Positions 11,433 through 21,725 of a stretch of DNA of 64,000 nt are shown one piece after another (position 1 is the first letter of the stretch; every line of letters starts with the position of its first letter). This DNA comes from Coffea arabica (Eukaryota; Streptophyta; Magnoliopsida; Gentianales; Rubiaceae). Location: the NCBI RefSeq assembly GCF_036785885.1, contig NC_092317.1, forward strand, positions 2,916,501 through 2,980,500, in the 5' to 3' direction. The position numbers were made by a program, and so were the translations under genes. The notes under the pieces are model-generated. The model saw only the letters and a list, made by a program, of their open reading frames with translations. It was not told where the DNA came from and ran no database searches.

Positions 11433-11778
11433 TGTTGAGATATGCCAGTTTTTCCTACAAATTTTATCAGATTGTGTTTGATATCAAAATAATTTAGTTA
11501 TTAGAAAAATAAAGATATTTGTTAACCAAAGATCATGTTGGTTTGTTAACAAATATATTAGCTAAGATTTGCTAGTAGAAGAATATTATATTTTGTTGAG
11601 AATTTTAGGATAATTGTTAGTTGGATATTTTGCTAGTTTGTTTCGTGTAATCACTATAAATAGTGAGTTGATGAATGTAGAACACAAACTCATTTTTTAC
11701 CTTCAATACAAGTCTCTTATAAGATTTTTTTGCAACACTAAGGTGTTGTTTCTTAGTTTATGCTCCAAAAAATCAACG
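11433..11778 (+). repeat. Right LTR of the Copia-type element
   Basis: 346-base direct repeat of the left LTR, with a purine-rich tract (AAGGAGAAG) immediately 5' and the GGAAG target duplication immediately 3'. Confidence 0.9.
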
Positions 11779-11783
11779 GGAAG

Positions 11784-12459
11784 GAAGGAATTGAATCTAA
11801 AACCCTCTCATTTCTGAAAAATATTTACTGAAAGCTTGAACTTTCTAGAACTTAACAAAAATGTTGCTAAAAGTTGGATGAAGGAATGCAAACTCTACCC
11901 AAAGAAAAAATGATAAAGGAATGCAAACAAAACAGGTGAACCACATGCTGATCGCAGCCCAAAACGATCACTGCTGCATACTCCTACGCTAACTACATGT
12001 ATACTATATGTTGAATTGCTTTAACACATCTGAAAGTTAGTTTTTCCGCCAATTTCCTAATTTTGTACAGAAGAAATTTAATTAAGCTGAATGCACTAGC
12101 CATGAATGCTCCAGGAATAGATTTCGCATGCTTAACCATCCCAATTTACTCTGAATGCGCTTAGTAGGTGAATAGTCCTCTTCTCAGCTTCTCAGTTTCT
12201 ATATTTGGTGGTTTGAGGCTGCCGGAGTAATTAAACTAGGTGAGTAGTCCATATTATTATAGTAATCCAAGTAGATTATCACATTACTACAAGAGTACAA
12301 CATACTATAGAACATGAACCATGGTGAATAAAGCTATAGATATAATCTAAGACTGCCTCAGATACTCCGTCTAACTTGTTTGTCCAAGTCCCCAATAATT
12401 GCAGACGGCACTAAATTGATTATGAGACAATCAACAACAATGCTTCAAGTGGTCGGACG
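11784..12459. other. Intergenic spacer downstream of MOT1
   Basis: No gene or clear repeat seen. The part nearest 12460 probably contains the 3' UTR of the minus-strand molybdate transporter. Confidence 0.4.
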
Positions 12460-13923
12460 CTAGAAAATTTCTGAAGAACTGCTACGGATTGGGGCTGGAT
12501 CCTCCTCCTCTGTGCTAACAGATACAGACTTGGCCTTAAAGAAGCGAAAAGTAGAGCAATCCATCTGCCTCAGCTTCAGCAGCAAAAACAGCACAATACC
12601 GCAAACGAACCCCAAGGCTGCACTGGACCCAGTGAGGGATACAGCAGCACAAACCAGCATCACAAAAGATTCTTCCTTCGAGTTCATATCCCTTGAAGCC
12701 ATGGCCAACTCTATCCCAGCAAATAAAAGCAGCACCCCAAGAATCCCTATTGGAAATTGACTTATAATCTTGACAAAATAATTTCCAAAAACCAATCCAA
12801 GCAACAACTTCCCCAAACCCAAAAACACCACTGACGCACCAGTCCTCCCACCAAACCTGTACTGCCCAGCCAGTCCACCTGCCCCGTGGCAAACTGGCAT
12901 TGCTCCAAACCAGCATCCCACTAAATTCATCAGCCCAACACTTACTGAAACCCCTGTAGCCGATACATCCATCTCAGGGAACAAATCTGTCGATAATTTA
13001 CACACAGCAATAACTGAATTCAATACAGATAATGGGATTTGGGGAATTGCACCTCTCAAGAACCCAGTTTTCCAGTCTTCCCAGGTGATTTTCAGAACGT
13101 GAAGCTTTGACGGGCCGAGTTTAATTTCATGGACAATTGAAGGGTCGCGAATAAAACACAAAATTAAACCAAGCAGAAATACAAGCAGAGCTGCTGGAAT
13201 AGCTGATAATATTCTTAATCTACGATGCCTTCGAATTCTTAATCGATTATAAGCGTCGGGGTTGGTCCTCAACATCGCTTCATCGTCTTCAGGGACGCCG
13301 CCGTCTCCTGTTGTAAGTATAAGAAACAGTAAACAAAACAGAGCGAGGACGAGACCGTCGAGGCCCAGCAAAGAACGAGGGCTGGTGGATTTGGAGGAAG
13401 TAGTGGTGGAGAAATCTTGATCGTAGCGAATATATTTGATTGCTGAGAAGGCAAAGGAGAGGCCTTGAGAGAGCTGGACACCCCGGACGACCGGGAGGGG
13501 GATCCAGTGGTAGATGAAGGACATGAGGCCGGTGGCGCCAAGGATGAAGAGGGTGCCGGCTGTGCAGATTCCGGCGGCGGCTATTTGGGAGACAGTGAGG
13601 TGGGGCGTCTCTGAAACGGCGACGGCCGCGATGGATTTCATGGGCTGGACTGGCATGGGGATGCCGAAGAGGAGGCCGGTGAGGATATTATAGATGGCAG
13701 TGAAGATGAGGGTTGTGCTGAGGTCGAGGTTGCAGACTAGAGTGAGGGCCAAGACGATGGGGATGTAGGTGCCCAAGTCGCCAACGGCGCCACTGAGCTC
13801 GGAGGACAGAGAGGTTTTAAGGCGGAGAGAAGCGGTCCATGAGCGGGGAGTGCAATGGTTGCGCCACCACTGACGGGGGCGGACGAGGAGGGGTGTAGCG
13901 TTGTCAGTTGCTTCGCCGGCCAT
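12460..13923 (-). CDS. MOT1-family molybdate transporter
   Basis: Single-exon CDS of 487 residues. It belongs to the sulfate-transporter-like MOT1 family that moves molybdate across cell membranes for molybdenum-cofactor synthesis. It lacks the STAS domain of true sulfate transporters. Conserved blocks are SSELSGAVGDLGTYIPIVLAL (residues ~40-60), PMPVQPMKSIAAVAVSE, PQIPLSVLNSVIAVC and NLVGCWFGAMPVCHGAGGL, with about ten hydrophobic helices between. I chose the ATG at 13923 over the in-frame ATG at 13941 because its context (AACCATGGCC) is far better. The N-terminus has an acidic/di-leucine stretch, DNATPLL, resembling the vacuolar sorting signal of the MOT1;2 type (At1g80310 in Arabidopsis). 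MOT1;2 is therefore more likely than the MOT1;1 type, but this is inference. Confidence 0.92.
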   Translation of the reverse strand: MAGEATDNATPLLVRPRQWWRNHCTPRSWTASLRLKTSLSSELSGAVGDLGTYIPIVLALTLVCNLDLSTTLIFTAIYNILTGLLFGIPMPVQPMKSIAAVAVSETPHLTVSQIAAAGICTAGTLFILGATGLMSFIYHWIPLPVVRGVQLSQGLSFAFSAIKYIRYDQDFSTTTSSKSTSPRSLLGLDGLVLALFCLLFLILTTGDGGVPEDDEAMLRTNPDAYNRLRIRRHRRLRILSAIPAALLVFLLGLILCFIRDPSIVHEIKLGPSKLHVLKITWEDWKTGFLRGAIPQIPLSVLNSVIAVCKLSTDLFPEMDVSATGVSVSVGLMNLVGCWFGAMPVCHGAGGLAGQYRFGGRTGASVVFLGLGKLLLGLVFGNYFVKIISQFPIGILGVLLLFAGIELAMASRDMNSKEESFVMLVCAAVSLTGSSAALGFVCGIVLFLLLKLRQMDCSTFRFFKAKSVSVSTEEEDPAPIRSSSSEIF

Positions 13924-15419
13924 GGTTGGGCAACTCTGCAATAAGCCAAAAATTAAAACTGCTACTGGTAGTAGTATTTGACACTCATCATCCTACCAAA
14001 GATAGGAGCAAGTGGCTTGGTAACCGGGCCCAGTCATCCGATCAGCCTAATTCAACACCGCTGAAAAAGAAGAAACTTTTGATATTGTTGACGTCGGCGT
14101 GCAAAATTATATTGTCTTTGGATTAATCGACCTTTGGCTTTTGGGAGGGTTACAACTTGTTCAAGTGCCTGAGGAGTCGGAGACTAGACGAGCATGATTG
14201 AGCGAGACGCGAGGAGACTGAGGGCTGGCTTTGGGTAATTCAAGTAGTTAAGGTTCGAGGTTTGCACCAATCAACAAGACACGATTACTCCATACTCCGT
14301 ATTAATAAATGAGAAATTCAAATGCAATCATTGCACCTTGGTCCAATAATTTGGAAGATTTTTTTTGTTTTTTAAAGCTCTTTGTGCACCAGATCCTAAT
14401 TCCCATGAACAAAGTTGGACTTGTGAAATTATCCCAAAAAATTTTTAGTTTGTATCGTAAACACATTTTTCAACTCATTTTTTTATATTTTTAATTACCT
14501 TTTTATCTCACATGCATCACATCACAAAAAGTGTTACAGTAATTATTCCAAATAATATTTCAAATAATACTCTATCCAAACAATTGTTGTACAGTCATTA
14601 GATATATATTAAAACTGCTTACAAATTCATTTATGCCACTATCTATTTCTTTAGCGGCAAGAGCAAAAAAAAGTATAGAGAGAGAAGAAAAAATATGTAA
14701 TGTTATTGGCATTCTATTTTTTTTCTTGTGTTTTTCACAAAAAAATAAAAAAAAATAGTGTGTCATTAACAATAATTGAAGTGTTATTAAGAATGATAGA
14801 AAGCATTGACATGTTTGACAAAACTTTTAAAAGGCCCTTGCAAGTTTAAATAATATTCTCATTTTTGAAGAGCAAAATAGCATTCAGATAATCCAATTAC
14901 TAATCATTGTACATGAGGAAAAAACTCATTACTCTGAAATTTGTCCATTGTAATTGTTTAGCAAAAATTTTCTGGAAAAGCACACGCAAGAAACTCCACG
15001 AAAGAAGATTATTGTTAGTTTACAGCACGCATTGCTGCATTGGCACCCAAAGACTCTTCGAACCGGAGCTAAATTATTAGTTGGAGCCCTGACCATCAAT
15101 GGAACAAATGATTATGCTTCTATACTATTAGTTATGTGCTGCTAGATCATCTATTGAAATCTTTTTGTACACATTTTTTTTCAAGAAAACCAAAAAAAAT
15201 GTGTTATATCCTTTTTTGGTAAGCAAAAGTTTGAATGGTTTTGATTCCGCTTATCATTATATAGCAGAGCAATGCTCTCGAGACCATACATTAGAGAACT
15301 TTACTAATTACTTATCAATATAGCTCTCAAATCGGCAATGAAATTCAGACACATGATCTTTTTGTGAGAGAATTATCCATTTTTACCAATTGAAAATGAT
15401 AAAATTATATTTTATGAAA
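13924..15419. other. Spacer upstream of MOT1, with a MITE fragment
   Basis: The first ~200 bases must hold the MOT1 leader and promoter. A MITE copy covers about 14337-14583. The remainder to 15419 is AT-rich with no supported gene; the weak open frames there are low complexity. Confidence 0.4.
14337..14583 (-). mobile_element. MITE, family A (TTTGTTTGGATA ends)
   Basis: The right half is nearly the reverse complement of the copies at 24923-25083 and 34961-35101, and in the same sense as 35161-35325. Shared core: TTTTTATCTCACATGCATCA, then CATCACAAAAAGTG and AATTATTCCAAATAAT, ending ACTCTATCCAAACAA. The left terminus (TTGGTCCAATAATTTGG) is diverged, so the left end is approximate. Non-coding. 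Confidence 0.65.
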
Positions 15420-16412
15420 GGGTTAAATACACTAAACTCCCTTGAACCTTACCTTTAGTTGCGCTTTGTCCCCCCGAACTTAAATAAGCACTTTGCACAC
15501 CTATTCTGTATTGTAAGACAAAAGTACCTTTACTATTTTATTTTATTTCTTGTTTTGTCTAATCTATTCCTTTTTCTTTTCCACTGCTTTATTTTATTTT
15601 TTATTTTTTACTATTTTTTTTCACTTCTCTTGTATCACTATTTTATTTCACTTTCTTATAAGCATTACTAATTTGGACGCTTATTAAAATATTATAATTA
15701 TCTTTTACTTATAATTTCATTCTTGATTCATTTGCTTGCACATCTAGAAAATTCAAGATAAATTGTAGAGTGTAAAAAAAATGATATATGCCTGTCACAA
15801 TAAGAAAGTTTTAGATTACTAGTAATTTGACTATTTAAAAGGATATTAGCAAACTAAAACCATAAATTACTTAATATTTAAAAGTATATCCCAAAAAATA
15901 AAGCAATATTTTTATTTGCTTTTTTATGTACAGTTAATTAACCACTATATTATTACGATTTGAATTTGTTATTACTGTCATTAAAAACTAATTTATTTTA
16001 AGCTCTAGACATATTGATTTAAGTGATGTATGAAATAATCTGTGCACATAGATAACATATACTTTGTTATACTTTATTATCATTATTACTTTCAAGAACA
16101 AAAAGTAAAAAAAAAAAACTTGAAATAAATAAAGAATAAGTTTAAGAAGATTAAAATTAATATATAAGTAATAATAGCGAATAGAAAAAGTAGTTAATTA
16201 CATGAGAAAATGGAGAAAAATTGAAAAATATATAAAAAGAGAGACAAGTCGAAAAAGGGCAAAAAAGAAGAAAAATAAATAAAATAATAATTAATATGAA
16301 ACGAATACTTTTGTCCTAAAATATAAAGCAGAGGGTAAAGTGACTATTTATTGAGTTGAGATGAGTAAAGTGCAATTGAGGGTAGAATTAGGGGGTTTGA
16401 TGCATTTAACTC
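15420..16412. mobile_element. Non-autonomous TIR DNA element, ~1 kb (MULE-like)
   Basis: Long imperfect terminal inverted repeats of about 110-130 bases: the left end GGGTTAAATACACTAAACTC matches the reverse complement of the right end, GAGTTAAATGCATCAAACCC. Further inside, TTGCGCTTTGTCC pairs with TTGCACTTTACTC and AGGACAAAAGTA with AAGACAAAAGTA. An exact 8-base direct repeat TTATGAAA flanks both ends (15412-15419 and 16413-16420). The interior is AT-rich with no transposase-like frame, so it must have moved in trans. Long TIRs and 8-9 base duplications fit Mutator-like or hAT-like elements. Confidence 0.8.
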
Positions 16413-16420
16413 TTATGAAA

Positions 16421-17030
16421 TGGTGAATCTTTTTAAGAAACTTTTTCGTACCTTTTTAGTACTACAACACTTTTTTCTAAATGCGCTAAACTGTTATGAT
16501 CTCAATGATGATCATACAATTTGCCTTTTTCAAATGTTTAAAAATCACTGAAAACGTCTAAATGCGCTAAACTGTTAAGATCTCAGCACATAATTGATAC
16601 TACCCCATTCATTGGCTCTTTGGTAATAAAAAATAAAAATAGCACACAGCTCATAACTCACTGGTCAAAGGCATTTTCGTCCTTTCACAAAGTAAAGACA
16701 TTTTGATTTTTCTTGGCCTCTCCACAGCTCAAGCCCACAAAGGCAAAGGTAGAGTAATCAATTTGTTTAGTCAAAGAGCAAGTAAATAGTAGTAGTAATG
16801 CTCAGCCCGTTGCGACTCGTGGGACAGCAGCGTATCTAGCCGTTACAACACTTCCACCATCTTCTTCATTTTTTTTTTTTCAATTTTAAAGAAAGGAAAA
16901 ACTTTTTTCAAACAAACTTGATCGACCGTTGGTCTCTTTACTCAGTATACATCAAGAACTTGACTCTCTCTGAAATCCAAAGCTGTGAATTCTCTGCCAA
17001 TTAGTATTGGTTCTGGAAGACAGTAGTGTG
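16421..17030. other. Promoter side of the HNH gene
   Basis: A 20-base block, CTAAATGCGCTAAACTGTTA, occurs twice about 80 bases apart (16478 and 16558), followed each time by a related GATCTCA. This is a small local duplication upstream of the HNH gene. The last ~150 bases, with T-rich stretches, are probably its 5' UTR. No other gene is seen. Confidence 0.4.
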
Positions 17031-20000
17031 ATGGCCGGCGATCTCGTCTTCACTGAAGATGAACTTGCGATTGACGAAGCACTGGGTTACCCAAAAGTTT
17101 ACGCCAAGCTATGCAGAGATAGAAGTTTAGGGCCCTATAGCCATGGCCCTCCTTTCGCTTTCATCCCTTTTGCTCTTCCTCAACAGGCGGTACCCAGCTA
17201 CTGAAGAACTCCTTCCTTCCTTTTCTTTTCTCTTTTTTTTTTCCTTTCTTTCCCTCTCTTTTTGGGCTTTGAATTGAAGGTCTATTTAATTAATTGGTGA
17301 GAACCCAGAAGAAAAATATGGGCTCAACTGATCTGTTATATGAGTTCTTAATTATAACTGTTTAAGGTTTCTGGGCTACAATCTGTCTTTTTAGTTATAA
17401 ATATTGGGACGATTTGATGATTTAGGGCCCAATTTATGCTGAAGCATTGTTGTTTCTCTTCATTTGAAGTCAACTACGACGAATTTAATGTTGCTTTGGA
17501 TTGGCTGCTCGTTTCTTGAAAAATCATTTCTGATAATACGGTGGTTCTCAGAACATCAATTAGTCGTGTAATTATCAGGCCCGCATCACCCCCTTTTACG
17601 TTCAGAATTGTTGTTATGTATCAAGTCTAAGGGCGGTGGTCTTTTGTCTTGCGTATTAATCTCAAAAGTGGGACTCTTACACCAACCACGCAATCTAATG
17701 CTATACCTTAATTATTGAAATATGTTGTGAATTTCTCTGATTCTTGCAAGCTGATTTGCTAACAGGTTGTGAAAGCACAGGAGCTAGATGAATTGTTCCC
17801 CATCATTGACTCGAAAGCAAAGCCAACTACCAAGCCCAAGATTTTCCTCGGTCTCCTTTGGAAACAACTCAACCACCTTGGGTAAAGATTGAAACTTTCT
17901 TGTTCTTTGTTCGCATGAAAAATCTCTGAAATTTTCCCACAGAAGTTGGTTTCTAACACTTGTTTACTAATTCAATTAATCAGAAATGCTGGTTTTGATC
18001 CTGAAATATTTCGTGTTGACCCGTATGGCAATGTTCTGTATTATCATGCTGATGCTGCTTCGCCGCTTGCATGGGAAATTGACCATTGGTTTCCTTTATC
18101 AAGTAATGATCTAGTGTTTGCCTAAATTTTTTTTCCCTACTCCCGATATGGTCTCGGTCTGTAGAATTTGAATCATTAATATTGTTTTAACACAATATGC
18201 AGGAGGAGGATTGACAGTAGCTAGCAATTTAAGGATTCTGCAGTGGCAAGTGTGCAAGAAGAAGCATAATACACTGGAATTTCTCATACCATGGTGGGAT
18301 CTTCAAGTTGGTGTGTCCATAAATCAGTTCTTGTCCATCTTTGCCTCATCCAATTCAGATTTCAGGTTTGTCGTACATTTCTCTTCGAAGAAAGCAAAGT
18401 TCAATTAGTATATTTTTCCTTTTTTTTTTTAAATATAATTGAAGGTAATGTTATTCTTACGTATACATTGATGATATAGGCGTAGAGCATTCTCGTGGTT
18501 GTTTGCTGAGGGTGAAAGTGAAGAACTGAATGCTTGTCAGACAGTTGATTCACATTCTTTTCCACAACACTTCATCGAATCCAAAAAGAAGGTTGGTCTG
18601 GCCCCGGCTGCCGTTGTTCTATCTCGAAGGGAATCTATGGAAGCTTCATCAGCTTTGAGATCACTGGACGTCAACAGAAAACCAAGATCAACAACACCCA
18701 TCATTGGTCGGTAAAGAAAATACTTCACGATTTCTTGGTTTTGCACCATTGAGCTTTACTTTTGCTTATTTGTTTTCATGTTGGTTGTGGCAGCTGCAAA
18801 AAAATTAAAGCCTGCTTCCAAAGAAAATGAAGACCCAGGGATGATCAGCAGCAACCCTTACCAGGCCATTGTAATTGCCAGGGATTCTTTGAGGAAGAGA
18901 GAAGAAACAGCAAAGATCCAAGCTGAATTACAGAAATTAGATGTGGAAGTTGATGAACTGAGGCAGAAGACTGAGGAGGAACATGTCAGCATACAAGATT
19001 TGGAGTTGGTGCTGATAAAAAGAAGACGAAGGGCTGAAAAGTGTCGACGGCTAGCTGAGGCACAATCTTCATACAGAGCAATGCTAGAAAAGATGATTCG
19101 AGATGCCATGCACCAGTAAGATTAATATGGCACAATTTTCTTTAAGAGTAGCATCCTGCTTGGATTTATTGGTGAGTTGAGATATATTTGCATTTTCCTC
19201 TTGCAGGAGTGTTGTTTACAAAGAACAAGTCAGGCTAAATCAGGCAGCAGCCAACGCACTCATGGCTAGACTTGAAGCTCAGAAAGCAATTTGTGATACA
19301 TCAGAGAGGGAACTGCATAAGAAGTTCAAACAAAGGGACGAGCTAGAAAAACAAGTAAGACCTGAATGGGTACAGGCAAGGAAGAGATCAAGAATGGATG
19401 ATTTTCTTCCTGACGAGGTAGAAAACAAGATTGTTCTGTATTTACCTGAAAGTAAGTCAAAGAACAAAACGCAGATGGAAATGAGAAATGCCTTGCTAGA
19501 AAACAATGCCCTGTATGTGCAAGGATTTCAGTCCAATGGTCCTTTGCACAAGGAACTGAGAAAGTTTTTGGAGGAGGAGCAGAAAGCATCAGAAGCTGGG
19601 TCATCATCCTTGAAAGAAAATGGGGAGCAAGAAGAACTAGGAGAAGAAACCAAAGAAACTGTTCTAAGGACTAGCATGGAAAAGCACGGGGAGTCTAGAA
19701 ATCACAAAGCCATAGCAGCTGAGCAGAAGTCAATTGATGAAAAACTTCATAACCTGGAAATAGGGGAGGATGGGATGATAGGTAACATACGCTTTCCTGC
19801 TCATGATGCACCAGAAGATGAGGAGGATGAAGAGAGCAGAAAGCAACGTGGTAAAGGAAATGTTGAAAAGTGGCTTCAGATGCTGATGGAGAATGCAGAA
19901 GAAGATGCTGATTCATATCCTCGTGATGTGAATCAAAATGAAGGTAACAAGACTGATGAAATAGTTAGGAAGCTAGATCTTGTGTATCCACAAAAGGAAT

Positions 20001-20542
20001 TCAAGATTTCAGAAGCTCAACAAGGGCAGGACCTGGAATGCGTTGATGAAATTGACAGCCAGCAGCAAATCCCTGTGAAAGGTGGGGGGAAAAGCGAAAA
20101 AGAGATTGTTGAGATTGAAACTAGGAGGAAGTCATTTTCGAACACTGGAGAGATGCAGGGAGATAAAAAGAAAGGTATCCTTGAGCTGAAATCCAGGGAC
20201 ACGCCAATTAAGAACCCTCCATACAGATTAAAACCAGAGAAAAGCAATGCACATCAGATAAGATCTGATAACAAAGGAGCAGACAACCATGATAACAATG
20301 TTGTAAATGAAAGGAAGGGGAAGAATGGTAAGGAAAAGGAACTTGTGAGATCTGAAAGTGCGAGGAGTTTTAGACGGATTCCATCTTCTCCATCTCTGAT
20401 CTTCAGTGGTATGAAGAAGAGAGTAGATTGCATAGGCAAGAAGCCCTTGGTCATTGGTGATGATGCTGATGGTGATCAGAGACACATGGGAGAAAACAAC
20501 ATCATCAAGTCAACAATCAAGACAATCAAGAGAGTTTTTTAA
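17031..20542 (+). CDS. HNH endonuclease-like protein with coiled coil and charged tail
   Basis: Seven exons rebuilt by splice sites: 17031-17189, 17766-17881, 17984-18102, 18203-18365, 18480-18706, 18794-19115, 19207-20542, giving 813 residues. All introns are GT-AG and the frame stays open. Residues ~104-154 form an HNH-type motif: VDPYGNVLYYH, then WEIDHWFPLSRGG (Asp125-His126), SNLRILQWQ (Asn140) and KKKHN (His153). Residues ~275-420 are highly charged and heptad-like, predicting coiled coil. A basic ARKRSRMDD resembles a nuclear signal. The C-terminal ~400 residues are acidic and low complexity. HNH folds cut nucleic acid with a metal at the paired histidines; activity here is inferred. 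The start ATG at 17031 follows a leader with only a TTG in frame. The gene is convergent with the ECB2 gene downstream. I do not recall a characterised orthologue. Confidence 0.85.
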
Positions 20543-21725
20543 AACAGTCAAGTTACATATTTTACTTGTATCTTCTCTTCACATTCTTCGTTTAGAGTGT
20601 TAGCTACACTCTGCTACAGCAATATGATTGATTGGTGAGGTTTGAGTTGTTTGATTTTGATTCATGTGTGCTAATTATTTGTTATGCAAGACATGCAATA
20701 ACAACTTCTTGTTTGATAGGATTCAAACACATTAGCTTTCTGTGTCCGCTACCCTGTGAAGAATCTGTGTATTGCAGTCAATTATATCATCTGCCAAAAT
20801 TTTAAAAGAAAAAGGGAAATCCAAGTTCAATGATGATTCCCCTTTACCCCCCAAACCCCCCCCCCTCCCCCGGCACCCTAATTTCATGATGTTTTTATGA
20901 TTTCATATCTATTCATGTGAAAGACAATAACTGATGATTGGTTATTGGCAATATTTACAGCAGTGTTTCATGCACAACCAGCTGATTAGCAAGTGAACAA
21001 TAAAAAGTTGTGTACAGCAGTAAAGAAACCTGCTTGAGCGCCTTATTCGGAACACTTCATATGCAACACTATCCAAACAAGCCACCCGACCAGATTACTG
21101 CTCTGTGAAAAGTATGTTGGACAAAGTATAAGAAGTCTTTTTCAAATAAAACAAAGCATAGACCGGTCATTTTTCTATATTTGGTAAATTTCTCATCTTA
21201 GCAAATTTGCCATTACTACCACAAAAGCCTATACTCCTCTCTTGTTACATTGCTAGCTAAACAGTTTTTGCTCTATCAGAGATATACCACTAAGTTAACA
21301 ACAAACTATTTCATGCTAATATCACTATCACTTTCTTTTTGGTATAAGGACTGTTAAGTGGTACAAGGGGGAGAGAGACGAGGGCCAACGAGTTAAATTG
21401 GGCTCCTCATGGTGTACAACTGACGTCCCAAGCAGCTAACCCAGTTTTTACTAACAAATATTCAACCTAAGCATCTCAATTCACTTGACCAACAAATTCG
21501 ACGTCTAACAGCAATACATTTAGTAGGGCGTGTAGGGAGAACAGTTAGTCTGCTATCTCAAGCAATGAACTGCTGAGGCTTTTTCACAAGGCATGTGTTT
21601 GCTCTTCTTCCAAGCGGTATAGTTGGATGCAGCTCCAAACGGTCAAACTGTACATGGAACCCGATAAATTTGTTGATCCAGCATTTTTCTGAGAATAAGT
21701 GGGATATATTAGAACCTATCTGAAG
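20543..21725. other. Convergent spacer between the HNH and ECB2 genes
   Basis: Both flanking genes end here, so it contains both 3' UTRs. A C-rich low-complexity tract lies at about 20847-20875. No further gene is seen. Confidence 0.5.

Larger units (their letters stand above)
10183..11778 (+). mobile_element. Broken Copia-type LTR retrotransposon (internally deleted)
   Basis: Fossil element of 1596 bases. Two direct LTRs of about 346-347 bases lie at 10183-10529 and 11433-11778, the first bounded by the inverted hexamers TGTTGA and TCAACA. A 5-base target-site duplication GGAAG flanks the element (10178-10182 and 11779-11783). Just inside the left LTR is a primer-binding site TGGTATCAAGAGCC (10533-10546), the initiator-Met tRNA type usual in Copia. 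A purine tract precedes the right LTR. The interior is only ~0.9 kb and holds remnants reminiscent of gag, the integrase-RT linker and the C-terminal end of RNase H. Almost all of pol is missing, so the element is broken and non-autonomous. By eye the LTRs differ at about 20 positions (~6%), suggesting an insertion a few million years old at usual plant rates. Confidence 0.9.

Noticed and set aside
14572-14772. Short minus-strand frame with hydrophobic residues
   Set aside because: It overlaps a MITE end and AT-rich runs; its composition is that of translated poly-T.
15459-15671. Phe/Leu-rich frame resembling membrane helices
   Set aside because: It lies inside the TIR element and reflects T-rich DNA, not a membrane protein.
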